Positions 36,490 to 48,689 of a stretch of 64,000 bases of DNA are shown piece after piece. The DNA lies in assembly GCF_963678635.1 (NCBI RefSeq), contig NC_087069.1:53502135-53566134 (forward strand). Direction: 5' to 3'. Numbering within the stretch: position 1 is the stretch's first letter; each line of letters opens with the position of its first letter. A program made the position numbers and the translations under genes. This stretch comes from Symsagittifera roscoffensis (Eukaryota; Xenacoelomorpha; Acoela; Convolutidae). The notes beneath the pieces were generated by a model. The model made no database searches and had not been told where the DNA came from. It worked only from the letters and a program-made list of their open reading frames with translations.

Positions 36490-39400
36490 AACTGCATTTT
36501 TGTTTCGATTATGCTATTTTTGGAAAACTGTATGAAATTTGAAAACTAATATTTTTCTATAGATTTAAGTAAAGGATTCGTATAATCAGCACTTTCGGTC
36601 TATAGTGATCAAACTAGGTTTTCATAATTCAAACTAGTATAGGTAGAGTTGTCGATCTATACAGCAGTCGTCGACCTAAGTAACAAGTTTGCACAGCTAG
36701 CTCGGGATGATATTCAAGTTCAAAAAACCAAAACTAAAATTTTGCTCTGTTCATATATGGCCTTTTCTTAAGGTTATAAACTTTTTTGGTAAAAATTGGG
36801 AGTAGTTTTCATGCAGGGAAGATTTGTAAAGTCAATTAGTTCAAATTAACCCTTTATTTTGGATCTGCTTGAGCATTTTTTGAGGAAATGTCAAAAAGCT
36901 TCATAAAAAAGGTCGAATTTCTAAACACAACTTTTTTTCCTGAGTCTGCAGTTTTTCCACAAAAATAAACAACTATTCACTTACGCGGGGAAGATTAATA
37001 AAACAATTCTTTTTAAAGCAGATTTGAAAAATAGTATCTATGGAAAGCCAACAAGGTTCAAAACACAATCAAAATGTCACGAAAAAACTGACTCGTCTGA
37101 AGTCTGTAAATTTTTGGAAACAAAAATTAGGTCGTAGCTGCTTATGAAGAAAATAGTTAAACAACCAATTTGCTATTGAAACCTTAATCTCAGACTCTTT
37201 TGGGTAGTTTTTGAGAAAAACAAAAAGTAACCAACATGTCAACAACGTTTTGCACAACAAAACTACAACTCTTTTTCCTTTTTTAAGGAAAATGCTGATT
37301 CTAAAGGTTTTACCAGGTGAAATAAGAAGATCAGATTTATCCTCATTAGTCTGTTCATCAAATACCGTTAAGCATTTGGTTTGTTTGCGAATGGAAACAT
37401 TATTCATCAAAAATCGCAGGTAGTAGGGAAAAGGAAAAGCCAGAGCTAGGGCGTAGCAACTTGTACATGGAAGCAACCATTTTTTTCGTTCCAACCTTAA
37501 TCTTCCTTAATTTTGGAGTATTTTGGAAAAAAAAAGGAAAAACTATGAAAAAAACTGACCAAAAACCAGATAGGGAGGGAAAGCCTATGCAGGGAATATT
37601 ACAATAGCATGTTCTTTTGAGTGAAACTTTATTATCAGATCCAAAAAATTCCCTCTCCCCGCTGATAACTTTGAAGGCTGTAGAATGAGGTTAAAACAAA
37701 GAATGAGTGGCTGAAGGTGCAGTCGGTATTTTCATCGGTTAAAGTTTGAAAAAAAACTAAGTGAATTGAAAAAAATTCAAAGCGTCTCAAGAAAACCAAA
37801 AAACATTTTAGGCCATTTCAAACTAATTTAAGCTTTTTAAACAGAGCCTACATATGAGTGCTTAGAAAAATGTCTTTTTTTCCTTTTCTCCCCAACTTCG
37901 AATGAGTACAACTTTTTTTATTTAAAAATGGAGTCTTACAATTTTAAGTATGAAGACCAAATATGTATGTCGATTCCTGTTAGTCAGTTTATAATAATTG
38001 TGTAGTGTGAACCAACATATTACTTTTAAAGATTCTTTTTTACGGATATATGCTATCATTTTTCATAGTGAAGCATAGAGCTTTGAATCAAATCATCAAA
38101 AAGATAGTTCTTCAACAGTTTTTTGTGTTTTATTTCAACTTTCTGAAACGTTTTCTGATGAAAAATCAAAATTCAAAATGTTACAGTAAAAAATTTCAAA
38201 AAACGGTCACTTTCAAAAACTATTTTTTGCTCTTATCAGTATGAGATTGGGTCTTGCCAAATATGTATGTTTGTAACAAATGAAAAAGAACCGTAGCTTG
38301 CAGTCGTTGGCAACTCGTCAAGTTTATTGTTTAAAAAACGCATTTAAATTCTGTTATTTAAATTCCCTCGTCTTTATATTTTCATAAAAATCTTCTAAAA
38401 ATGAAGTTTGACGCAATTAACTGCAAAAAATTAAGTCAAAATATCTCACAAAATAAGCATTGACAATTTTCCGCATGAACAAATCTTAAACAATTTTAAT
38501 AACAGTGTTACGAGAGGGTGAGAAAGTCAACAAGAATCCGTTATGCGTCAAAAATTTCATCCAGTTTTGGTCAAATTATTTAAAGGCTTACGAGGCAAGA
38601 GAGAAAAAAAGCTTGCCAACCAGAAGAAGCAGTAGATAAGGGTATAAAAGAACGAGCCCGGGTTGACCACGAATACGTATCCTACAATTTTCATATATGA
38701 AAAAATGCTTATCATACAATTTCGTACAATTCCATAGATACAGAAAATGTTAAGAAAACTCTAAGATAAGCGTTTTTTATAAATGAAAAGTGTAGGTTAA
38801 GCATTTTTTCTTAAACAAAAAAATTCTTTTTTTCTAAATTTCATTTCTCAAAATTTTTGGGATGTGTTCGTGACCTAACACAAGTGACTAAACTCATAAT
38901 CTACTCAACACTACAGTTCCCAAAAGATTGATCGTCTATCATTGACAATGCATTGGAAACGATCTGAATTATAAAAGTTATGTCTTCACAAATGATATAG
39001 TGAAAGCATCAAACTTTTAAATTTTGGCAAAAAATTTCAAAGATGATTTTTTTTTAATTGAATTTTCAACTTATCAGACATTTATCAAGGCATATATAAG
39101 CATGTCATACAAAAAAACAGGAGTTTTTAGCCTATTTATAAAAAGTTATCCAGAGAAATGGAAAAAAAATCCAATTTTTGTGAATCGTGGACTACGTTAT
39201 TGTACGCAGTTGTTACTAGTTAATCCTCAATCGAAAACAACAAAAGCTCACTGTCGATATTAGGTCTTCAACCACAAAGTATCAACGCATTTCTACAGTG
39301 TTATAGCGCTCCAAGCCTTTTTTGGATTAAAGAAAAGCTAATTTGTCACTTAGGTCTGGCAGGCATTACATTAGATTTACTCGTAAATAGCTCTAACACC

Positions 39401-39600
39401 ATAACAGTTGTTACAAAATGCAAATAGAGGCTTTTGTAAACAGCTCTTGATATTCATGAGGAAAAGATGAGATTTCATCCGTTTCTGTTCGTCTACCGAT
39501 AGTTTGCGTTCTAAGTGAGCACTTCTATTTATTTGCTTCGAAGCCAAGATGAGATATGAGGCTCTGAAAAATCGTATGAGGCTCTGAAAAAAGTAGATTT
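36490..39600. other. AT-rich intronic DNA, no gene recognised
   Basis: One TATA-like motif (GGGTATAAAAGAACG, 38,640) next to a short GC-rich stretch. A 20-bp direct duplication ATGAGGCTCTGAAAAA occurs at 39,555-39,590. The open frames here lack protein-like character. Confidence 0.45.
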
Positions 39601-39639
39601 GGGTTCATTATCAATTAGACTAGCATAAAACTCCAGAAC

Positions 39640-41150
39640 ATTTCCAGAGATCATGATGGTTCATTGTACTCAGTTGGAACGGTCTATGCAGATGATAAAA
39701 TCGTTTTATAACCAAACAAACATAAAACAGCTCTCGTACAATCAAGTTAGCTACAATACAGTTTCAAAGTGATCCATTCCTGAAATCACAGTACACTGAG
39801 ACCATAAAAGATGATCTCTACAAAGATAACATGATCAACTTTCCTCTTCATAAAACGCATGATCATACCGAGCGCGATTGTTATTTTCCACATCATCTGG
39901 TGCACAAACTAATAAACCTGGAAATGTTCTCCGTGCGCAGCACGGTGCTAAGGTTCATGGTACTTCACCAAAAAAGATTTCTGTTAGGGGGAACCAACCT
40001 ACTGCACCATTTCTTGTTTATTTTGGTACGTTTCAGACAGCATCAAGTTGCAGTATCAGTGGACACCGAGGAAATGCTCTTCCAAACTGATATTTTGCCA
40101 GAGTATCAACCACCTCTTTTTTTTGTGGCGGGAAGAGTCCACATTAGAGGTAGTTTTCATTCAATACATACAACACTTATTCCGCGGGAGAATCTCGCCC
40201 ATTTTCGCAAACTATGCATCGCATCGAGCCATCACTGACAGTCTGGAGATGCTCTCTGATGCAGTTTCTGCTGTTTTTCGTAGGTTTTATAAGATGACTA
40301 TCTAGTTTTTTTTTGAAGATCCAGAAGATGCGCATAAGCTAAGTGTCGATCTGGTATATACAATAAGCTTAGGTTGTTTTGAAATACGAAAATTGTCAGC
40401 GACGAACGAAGGATACTAAACAATTTAACGCCGCAAAATGTCGCTAAGGAATATCGGACTTATCCCTATAAGTTGACACGTTTTCTCGTCTAAAATGGGA
40501 CCACAAAAGAGAAATTCTCGCTGTTAGTCGAGGGTCAATCGAAAACTAGATAGTTCGATAACTCAGTGCACCGTGCTTAGTTTTGTTTCTTCGGCTTTTT
40601 GATCCGATTTTTTTAGCCGCACCCTAAAATGTCCGAGCGCGTCTTAACTAAAAGGATATTTGACCCTTACAAGGCCCAAAATGGTACAAGTCCCTCCTTG
40701 ATGACATCCAGATAAACTTCCTTTACTAGCTTTCCGGTTTGCCCCCGTTAATTGTACCATTCACCCGGAAGTACATACTGACGGAAAGCAAACCTAAATC
40801 CTAAAGCGATTGGCTATTGTCTAAATCGAGCTTTATGAGCTTTTTACCGTCTCTGCCATAGCCAATTTTACATGGTTTTTGTAACTTCGGGTCGAAAAAA
40901 AGTTACTGTCGTGTGAGGCTATCAGACGAGCCGCGCAAATGAGTTTAACTATATTTGAAATTCGTGGGCTCATGGCTGGGCCTCAGTATACCGAGACCAC
41001 GAGGACAATCCTGAAGGCAGGGCTGGTACTTGATCACTATTATAAAACCCTATTACTCTTGTTTTCGTTCAACAGAGAAAATCACCCCATCAATATCTTA
41101 TATTCTGAAAACAAAACATCGGAGACTTTTATGTCGCCCTAAAGGAGACC
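39640..41150 (+). pseudogene. second BEL/Pao pol remnant (reverse transcriptase)
   Basis: Broken frames carry BEL/Pao reverse-transcriptase blocks in the right order. 39,650: DGSLYSVGTVYADD. 39,830-39,960: HHLVHK then NKPGNV...AKVHGTS. 39,990-40,130: RFRQHQVAVSVDTEEMLFQ. 40,150-40,300: QYIQHLFRGRISPIFANYA then FRRFY followed, one base shifted, by DDYLV (the active site). 40,320-40,420: AHKLSVDL...CFEIRKLSA. 40,590: LFDPIFLAAP. Nearly every block needs a frame change. No LTR found. It is a separate copy from the 30-33 kb one because both include the active-site region. Lies in the intron between the His and Asp exons. Confidence 0.75.
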
Positions 41151-42358
41151 TTTATGCGAAGGCCAGTACAACTATATTGCAATGGCTCAATTCATTAGAT
41201 AAGCAATGAATAAATGTTGCCAAAAAAATTGCAGAAATTTAGGATGAAGCCAGGATTGATCAGTGGTTTCATGTCTTCAGCAGACACTCGAGCAATTTGG
41301 ACGATGTCCTCAGAATCAGTAGTTTGATTAATGACCCATCTATGTTCAGGACCACGAAATGGCTCTTTCAGCAAAAGCCGTTCTGAATAAGTTTTGGTAA
41401 AAGGTCCTCTTCGTGGTCTTAGTCAAGAGTTGACTGCAGCTTCTACCTTGTCGAGCTCTGTTAAAACAAATGAAACTCCAATTTTTGATTGGGAAAAGCT
41501 CAGTTCATTTTCGAAATTTCCGCGAATTTTTGCTTTCGTTTTTCTTTTTAAACAAAGTCATACGTCTTTGCGCATTACTAAACTTAGAAATAAAAATCAG
41601 TAAGATCAAGAAATTGCTACAAAGAAATAACTTTTGCTATCACAAAACGAATTTTTCTCAAAGGAGCTCAAACAATTGGTGAGTGCAAAGCCCCAGAGGC
41701 CACTACCCTCAAGCACGAGTTAAGTCAATGAATTATAGCAAAGACGGAATCACACGCTCCGCAACCGTAGCGACACCCACCGGAGAGTTTACGCGACAGG
41801 CTGTTGAGCTCTCACCTTTCTCGCTCCGTTGGGGCCGAGAATATTCTCGCTGGAATTGAAGCGATTAAATTAACTTGGAAAAACCCGGTGAACCAGGAAA
41901 TTTTTGTTGCAAATGTTGCCAGTTTCTATTATCAAAAGCATTGGCTTTGAATTAAATTTAATTCAAAATTGCCGAGTTGAACGTTCGAGCAGCTCAGAAT
42001 AGTACTTCTTTGCTTTTGTAAATCTTTTTTGTTACAATTGGCGGAAAATATCAATTTTTGTCATTTCAATTTTTTAATTTCCATCAAATACAGTGCGTTT
42101 TCAGAACACATTTTTGCAACGTTTTGATGATAAAAAATAACAGTTTTGATTGCCTTTTCCTTGCAGGATTTGTCGTGGTTGATCGGTTATTCATTGCATT
42201 TTGTTCTAAAAATGATTTGAAATGATTTAAAATAACTTCTCAGTAGTTTTTCTGGAGAAGGAATTAAAGTAATTGGATATAATAAGCAAACATTAACTTT
42301 CAGAAATGCTTCTCCCGAGTTTAACTTGGGTTAAAAAAACTATGGGGAGTAGAGTTAC
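41151..42358. other. intronic DNA
   Basis: No gene recognised. A GC-richer patch at 41,740-41,860 contains the palindrome CGAGAATATTCTCG. It may be the tail of the BEL/Pao remnant. Confidence 0.4.
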
Positions 42359-42598
42359 CTGAAATCACCCAGTTCTACTACAACAGACGAATCTACTTTG
42401 AGGTTATCCAACCCAGTCACGCAGTGAGCAGCTGTGAGCACGTGAAATGGGTCTATTATCGTTCCACCACATTTATGATCCTCGCCAGCTGAGCCTTGGA
42501 CTCTGGCATAAAAACTTCTTTTTTCCTCGGCGTTGTATCTTGTAGTTGTTGGAAACTCGTCAATTAGATTCAGAAGTCTTATTAGTGCCACTTCTAAT
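42359..42598 (-). CDS. serine protease gene B, catalytic-His exon
   Basis: Encodes DEFPTTTRYNAEEKRSFYARV, then KCGGTIIDPFHVLTAAHC (the TAAHC block holds the catalytic His) and ends VVELGDF plus AG before the donor GTAACT at 42,358. Phase agrees with the Asp exon at 34,082. The 5' border is uncertain: several AGs lie in a 28-bp tandem duplication at 42,571-42,626. FPTTT should lie a few residues after the mature N-terminus, which is probably supplied by the exon at 42.8-42.9 kb. Secreted S1 protease; substrate unknown. Confidence 0.75.
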
Positions 42599-42626
42599 CA
42601 GAAGTCGTATTAGTGCCACTTCTTGA
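42571..42626. repeat. 28-bp tandem duplication at the His-exon border
   Basis: CAGAAGTCTTATTAGTGCCA and the next 8 bases are repeated immediately (42,599-42,626) with two or three differences, right at the 5' edge of the exon. Confidence 0.9.
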
Positions 42627-42793
42627 GCAATGTTCTAATTATCTTGCTATTTTTTTGAATTTTTTCCGTTCTTGATGCATGAAAATCTTTTTAAAATGAA
42701 GTTTGATGTTTTAACTGCAATACAAAAAACCATGCAATAAGATGCCAAAAAAATAAAATAAAGAAAATTAACATAATTTTTCCAAACGAGTAC

Positions 42794-42945
42794 CCGTTAA
42801 TTATAGCAGCTCTGGAATTCAAGTTTGCCCTGACTTGCTCCAGTTCTGTGAAGAGAACAATCAACAAAGCTCTCAAGCTTATTTTAAAATTTTGCTCTGT
42901 CATTTTAATTTTTGAGACTTTTCTTTGTTGCTGTTTCTTGTTCAC
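42794..42945 (-). CDS. serine protease gene B, probable first exon (signal peptide)
   Basis: The minus strand opens with ATG at 42,945 or, better, at 42,903 (MTEQNFKISLRALLIVLFTEL), a hydrophobic signal peptide. It is followed by NSRAAIINGYSF, where IING resembles the mature N-terminus (IVGG) released by cleavage in S1 proteases. A possible donor GTACTCG follows IING at 42,793. The frame stays open to 42,691, so the donor is inferred. Distance to the His exon is about 200 bp. If correct, gene B spans 42.9 to 24.6 kb. Confidence 0.5.
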
Positions 42946-43469
42946 AAGCAGTGAAAATGGAATGGTTCTGCTTGTGAGAACGTTAATCGGGAAATTTCAG
43001 AGAAAACGTTTCCCGCTTAAAATTAACAAAAAGTTTGGTGATTTTAAAAATTGGTTCAAAATCGAGAAACCATAGTTTCCTAAAATTGTCATGAAGAAAA
43101 AAATAAATTTGGCATTCGCACATTTCATTTCATTTCTTTTCCTTCTTGCCCACAAAACTTAAAAACTCTCCCCAAATGTCAAAAAAATAAATTCATGGGG
43201 ATTTGGGTCTTTTTCGCTCACCCAACATTTGAGTTTCAGATTTATAAAAAAGCTAATTTTACCTCGTCATAATATACTCTTATCGACACATCCCAACAAA
43301 AACTGAATTCGTACAATTGCACTGCAAGTAGCAAAACGTTTATTTTAATAATACTCAAGCATGTCATCATAGCGAAACAGGGTAATTTGAATCAAGGAAA
43401 CATCATTGGAATTTTTTCCGCAGTCCCTTTTGTTCATGATTTTTGGAACTTTTAATTACGAAACAAAAG

Positions 43470-43649
43470 GGCTATTTTTCATTTTCCCCGCTCCTCACAT
43501 AAGCATCATTTTTGTCGTGTAACGAGGGGTTTCATAAGTTTACGTTTGAAGGCTAAATATATTTATCATGAACTTTGTACTTTGCAAACTTAACAATGTG
43601 AACGAAAAATATTTGTTAAAATTCGCTGGTGGGGAAGGGCAGAAGAGCA
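43470..43649. mobile_element. MITE, GGCTCTTTT family
   Basis: Left end GGCTATTTTTCATTTTCCCC, right end inverted TGCTCTTCTGCCCTTCCCC. Flanks AACAAAAG and AAATAAAG agree at six of eight positions. The internal CTTAACAATGTGAACGAA is shared with other copies. Confidence 0.6.
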
Positions 43650-44361
43650 AAATAAAGGTTTTTGTATGGTTCCCGACCGTTCGTTTCATCCAGCGTTTAC
43701 TTTGTTTGCTGTTTTTATACGCAATCTTACCATCCTATTAGAGGATCGACCGCTACTCTTTCGCGTAGTTTAACAATTTCAAAACAAATTTAAGTTTTCG
43801 CCTCTTTCGAGAGCGGGTAATAAAATGTTTGGCTTTAAGTATAATTTTGTTGGGATTGAGGTTGAACTGGGAAAATACACCCAGTTGAAATAGTAATCAA
43901 AACTTGGATAAAAAATAAACAAAAATGGTAGTCATGGTTAAGTGGCTCTTCCTTAAACACTTCAGTTATTTTCCGCAACAAGGATAACAACTTTTCAATG
44001 TTAAAATAGGTTCAAAGTTGAAATAAATGCACTAAGGTTTGCTAATTGTATCATATTTCAACTGATGTTTGGCATTTAGTAATAAATGAACTGAACGCAC
44101 TTTGAACGCACATAGTTGATCCTTTTCAGTTTGATAAACGCTTAAAATCTGAAGACAATAAAGTTGTTTGATCAAAAAAAATGGGAGAGTTTTGGTTTTA
44201 AGGATATCGGCGGACAGTTACCGAGTCGATATCAAAACAGGTTTAGGGACCCCTATCTTAGATATGTAGTGACAAACCCGATTATCTTTTTATTTTTGGT
44301 AGCCCTTGTCAGCAAAGGAATTTAAGTGACGATGTAGTGCGCATTAACTGGTTACGTAGCA

Positions 44362-44496
44362 GTATTTAGACAACCACGTATTCAGACACAGTATTAACCA
44401 ATAAGAATCGAGACAAGGAAGATATTAAATTCATTTATTCCTTGTCTCGATTCTGATTGGTTAATACAGTGTCTGGATACGTGGTTGTCTAAATAC
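44362..44496. repeat. 59-bp-arm hairpin (fold-back element)
   Basis: Left arm 44,362-44,420 (GTATTTAGACAACCACGTAT...GAGACAAGGAA) and right arm 44,438-44,496 are inverted copies with about three or four mismatches around a 17-bp loop (GATATTAAATTCATTTA). No ORF. It could be a short fold-back MITE or a transcribed hairpin. Confidence 0.92.
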
Positions 44497-45369
44497 AGAC
44501 CGCACTCCGCATTATCTGAACAAAACTCTAAAACACAATCAATCAAGAAAAAAAAGAGTTTCAATGTACGAAAACTGCAATGAATGAAAACTTGGTTTCT
44601 GTAAGTACTTCGATTGTTGCATATGTCACCGGAAACAACATATAATGTCTTGGATCAATTCTGCAAGCCCCCCCCCCATCCTCCCCCATACCAAAATATA
44701 TTGTATACTATCCATTTTTCATCGTTTGAGGACAGAAAAAAGTAGCTTTTTTGCCTCAGTTTTATTGATTCTTTTTCACCCTGATTATAATTTTTGAGCT
44801 TTGAGGTTGTAAATTTTGGCTTTTCACATTCGTTAGAGAATCTGTTTATGAATTCATATCATTCAAACTATTTTCAAGTGGTTATAAACATATCTCAAGA
44901 ACATATGTCTTTTATCAGAATTTTTTGTCATGCAATAGTTCTATCGGCAAACTAACCGTTTTTTCAGAACTTTGTGGTACTCTTTTGAATAAAAATCGAT
45001 TTGAAACTGTCTTGGAAGGTTTCCATAAACTTCTATAAAATTTTTTAAAAATTTGATTTAAGATGGTGTGAAAAAACTGGAAATTTTAACCTTACTCAAC
45101 AAAACTAATTTATTTCACCAGAGACGTCTGCATTTTTAAAAGACAAGATCCTTGAAAAAAAAAATCACAGGAATGTGAGAGCTCTAACGCAAACGCAATA
45201 GGGGACTTGTTTGAAAAAAAACTTAAAATATAACTGTACACTTTGGGAAAAAAAATATGTTGCAATTAGAAAACCTAGCCTTTTAAAAAAGCATTTTTGC
45301 TTCAATAAATATTTTGTAATAGAAAAAACTGTTGAGTTTTTCCTCTAATAAGTAAATTTATAGCAAACA

Positions 45370-45914
45370 AGACTGCTCGTATCAGGGCGAAGCCCTGAAA
45401 GCTCTGACTGCCTTTTAACGTTTGTGGAGCAGTAATAACATAAACAACATAAAAAAATTAAATGAATTAAAATAAAATGAATTTTTTTCTTCTAAAATTT
45501 GAATTTTTCTAATGAAAACCATCCGCCCACACGCCATATAAATTACAAAACAACCGATTCCGCTCCTTGTAACAAATCAATTCTGGCAAACAAACTTCGT
45601 TCAACCAATTTTGAACGATTTCTAAGACGGACTAAATCTACGCTTACACGTTAATAGCGCGAATTATATCGCGCGTTAATTGTCCCAAATTGGTCAAAAT
45701 GGCCAAAATGGCAATCTTTAAACCCTCATAACTTTATGAAAATGATCAAAGGTGAAATATCTTTTCAAATTTAAGCTCAGGACAACAATACATTTTGAAT
45801 GATCTAAAAAAATTCTGTCAAAAATGGCTAGTTGAAAAGTCGAAACTTGTCTGAAGAAAAAAACCCACCCCGAGCACGAATAATCCGTTTCTTTCGTATA
45901 GAAAGTCGGAACAA
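45370..45914 (+). repeat. 545-bp interspersed repeat, copy 3
   Basis: Start AGACTGCTCGTATCAGGG, end CGTATAGAAAGTCGGAACAA. Colinear with the copies at 26.7 and 27.8 kb in the same orientation. No ORF. Confidence 0.85.
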
Positions 45915-48120
45915 CAACAAAAAGTATAACAAAACATCTAGAACAAAATTACTCTAATAAGAATAAGAGCAAAGAGCAAACTCACATATTAAAGTAGTGA
46001 GTTCATAAACAAATTTAACAGTTAATTGATAGTTCCACGTTTCCCCTATATCATAACCATATAAATGCAACTTTACGATACTTATCATCTAACTACAAAT
46101 CTTGTTTTTTGAAGTATCAAGTGCTAACACATGCGAAGCAGAGCTCCACAGCAGTTGAGAGATAAAAAGTTAAACATTATCAGGCCAAATTGTGGATTTT
46201 GTGCATTGTAAGCGGATTCCGCAACAAGGACACTTCCTTTGTTCTTCTTTTGTTCTTTACTTTCCTTTGATCGTTCCGACAAAACTTTCACATGTTTAAA
46301 GACTTGTCTCTGGAATCCAGGAACATACAGACACAAATTTATGCTCCTATCCAGTTTTCTTTTTTTTCCTCGTTATGAAATTCATTGTTTGAAAAAATAA
46401 TGGCAGAAAAAAAGAGACACACAAAAAGTGGTTCCAATTGATATAAAGTCTCGGTAGTTATAACGAACCAAAAAATTTTGGTCGATTTGCAAATAGTGAA
46501 AAAAAAACTTGAAAAATCAAAATGAATTATAAATGGTTAAAAAACTGTCAATTGTATAAGGAAATTTTCTTGCGATAAAGAAAAACAGATTTTGAAGTAG
46601 GTCTGAAAAACTTAAAGATCTTGAAGTAAGTTTTCTGCATTAAGTGATATTTTTTTCCATTCAAAGCTTTACTGGAACTTGAATTATTTTTCTTTAATCA
46701 GAAGATTTTGTGAAATGCATAGCTTTGGGAAAACACTCTTGCGCAACGATCAGCTGAAGATTAAACTTTTCTGGTAAAACCGGCTGATGGCTTATACAAA
46801 ACTGTAACACTTAAAAAAAAATTCAGAACTTTTAGAAAAAATGATTTTTAGTCGACTAGAATGAATTTCAGACCTTCCTCCAAGCACAATCTTCTAAATT
46901 AGAGTTTTTGGCAAGCAAATTTTTGGCTCAATTTGGAGAATTTGATAGGAAAAATTCCATGCCAAAACTAGGAGAAAACCAAAACTGAGATGCGCAAACT
47001 GATTTTGGTTCAGACAAAATGGATTACAAAAACAAAGTTTACCCTAAAATTACCCTAAAATTAACCCTAAAGTTAAAGAGTGGTGTTTTGGGTTGCTGAA
47101 TGAGCATAAAGTTTTACGGTAGTAAAACTTTATTCTACTTTGAATTAATAATTATATCAAAATTCTGAGACCACTTTTGATGAACCTAACTTAATCATTT
47201 CCTACCATGTTTGTTAACTTCTGCAGAAAAATTTTCCTAAATAATTTTTATTATTCTCCGAAATTTGAATTAGTCTGCTTTCAAGTTTCAACACTTCACC
47301 ACGCGGAGCCTTGTAGCAGATAGGCGACAAGATGATAAAAACTATTGCTTTGAACAAAATTTGAATCAAAACAGCGAATATAATCAAAAAGTAGGTGATG
47401 ATAAAAAAAACGTTAAATAATTTTTTAAATGTCCAATTTTTGACAAATGGCAATCTATTTTTTTTTCAATAAATTTAATAGCCTTCCTGTGAAAAAAAAA
47501 ATCTAAAGGATTTATTTAAAGTCTGGGTTAAACACCTAATCTGAATCAAATTTTTTGAAAAACGCTTCGCATTAAAACCAGAAATTACTCAACTAATTGT
47601 CAATTTTTGAGTGTCAAAACTTTTGGCAAAAAATGAGCAAATGTAAAAAAAGGAGGTATTATTTTACTTTAAAACCTAGTTTTAGCGACACAAAATTTTT
47701 TAGAAAACTAAATTTCAGAATAATTGTTTTGAAAGCAGAGTAAAAACACAAAATGCCAGGTATCATTTATAAAACTAGTTTTATGAGAGCAAATGGTTTT
47801 TCAGCCATCGACGCCACATATATATTTTTTGAAACAATGAACCAGATTATCTCTTCGAGAAACGTTTTATAAAAATTCTAAAGTTTCAAATAAGTAGAAT
47901 AAAACATTTTGTTCGGCATACTTCAAACACTGTAGAACACTTTTTATCTGTAAGTTACTTTTGAAGAGCAAAAAAGATTTTTTAAAAGGTTTACAAATTC
48001 GAATGTATTATCTCAAGCGTTAAAACTAATAGGAGCGCAAAAATTGAAATCAAAATTGGAAGATCAAAATTTTTCAGTCGAGGTATATAACATACAAAAT
48101 AGTCTTGATTCAACAAAAAA
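45915..48120. other. AT-rich DNA, no gene recognised
   Basis: Short hydrophobic or lysine-rich frames of 70-80 codons (46,124-46,336 and 47,214-47,453, minus strand) are typical of random AT-rich DNA. CCCTAAAATTA repeats three times at 47,042-47,070. Confidence 0.45.
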
Positions 48121-48500
48121 AATTGAGTTGTAACCGATTGGCGGCTCTCTCATTAAGTAAATACGGTTGAAAACACCGTCTGTTCGTCGCACTATCACAT
48201 TTTTGGCCTGTTCATTCCTCAGTCATAATACCAATCCCAATCTTTCTCTCACTTTTGATGTCTTAATAGATCTCAAAAACTTTGGGTAAGACGCAATTGA
48301 GTGGATAATTTTTTGTTTGTATAAACAGTCATTTTGTACGTTGTTTATGAACATGAAGAAGTGAGTTAGAACCGATGTGGTTAACTCATAGAGTAATTTC
48401 GGATAGGGTACACCGTCTGCTCGTCACGCTATCTTATTTTCGGCCGGATAGATTCGTGCAACTTCTTAGTCTAATACCGATCCTAATCTTACTCTTATAC
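48121..48500 (+). repeat. diverged direct duplication, ~240-bp spacing
   Basis: GAGTTGTAACCGAT... ACACCGTCTGTTCGTCGCAC... ATAATACCAATCCCAATCTT (48,125-48,245) is repeated as GAGTTAGAACCGAT... ACACCGTCTGCTCGTCACGC... TAATACCGATCCTAATCTT (48,362-48,492). About 70% alike. May belong to an old LTR or element edge. Confidence 0.75.
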
Positions 48501-48628
48501 TATCTAGTCTCAGGTTGTTTAACTAGTCTCTGCTAGGCTCAATAGATCTAGGGTATACTGGTTTATTGCGGCTGCTGAAGTCTTCTTGGAGAGTCAACTA
48601 ATTTCTAAGTTAAATTCAAATCTCTCTG

Positions 48629-48656
48629 GTGCTGAAATTACAAGTAATTTCAGCAC
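48629..48656. repeat. perfect 13-bp-arm hairpin
   Basis: GTGCTGAAATTAC, two-base loop AA, GTAATTTCAGCAC. Confidence 0.95.
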
Positions 48657-48689
48657 TTACAAATAAGTGGGTTGTTAGTTAGATGGATC

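Noticed and set aside
41790-41860. CGAGAATATTCTCG palindrome as a heat-shock element
   Set aside because: A single nGAAnnTTCn unit without a promoter or gene nearby is not meaningful.
46124-46336. 70-codon minus ORF, and 79-codon ORF at 47,214-47,453
   Set aside because: Low-information hydrophobic or lysine-rich frames without context; length expected by chance.
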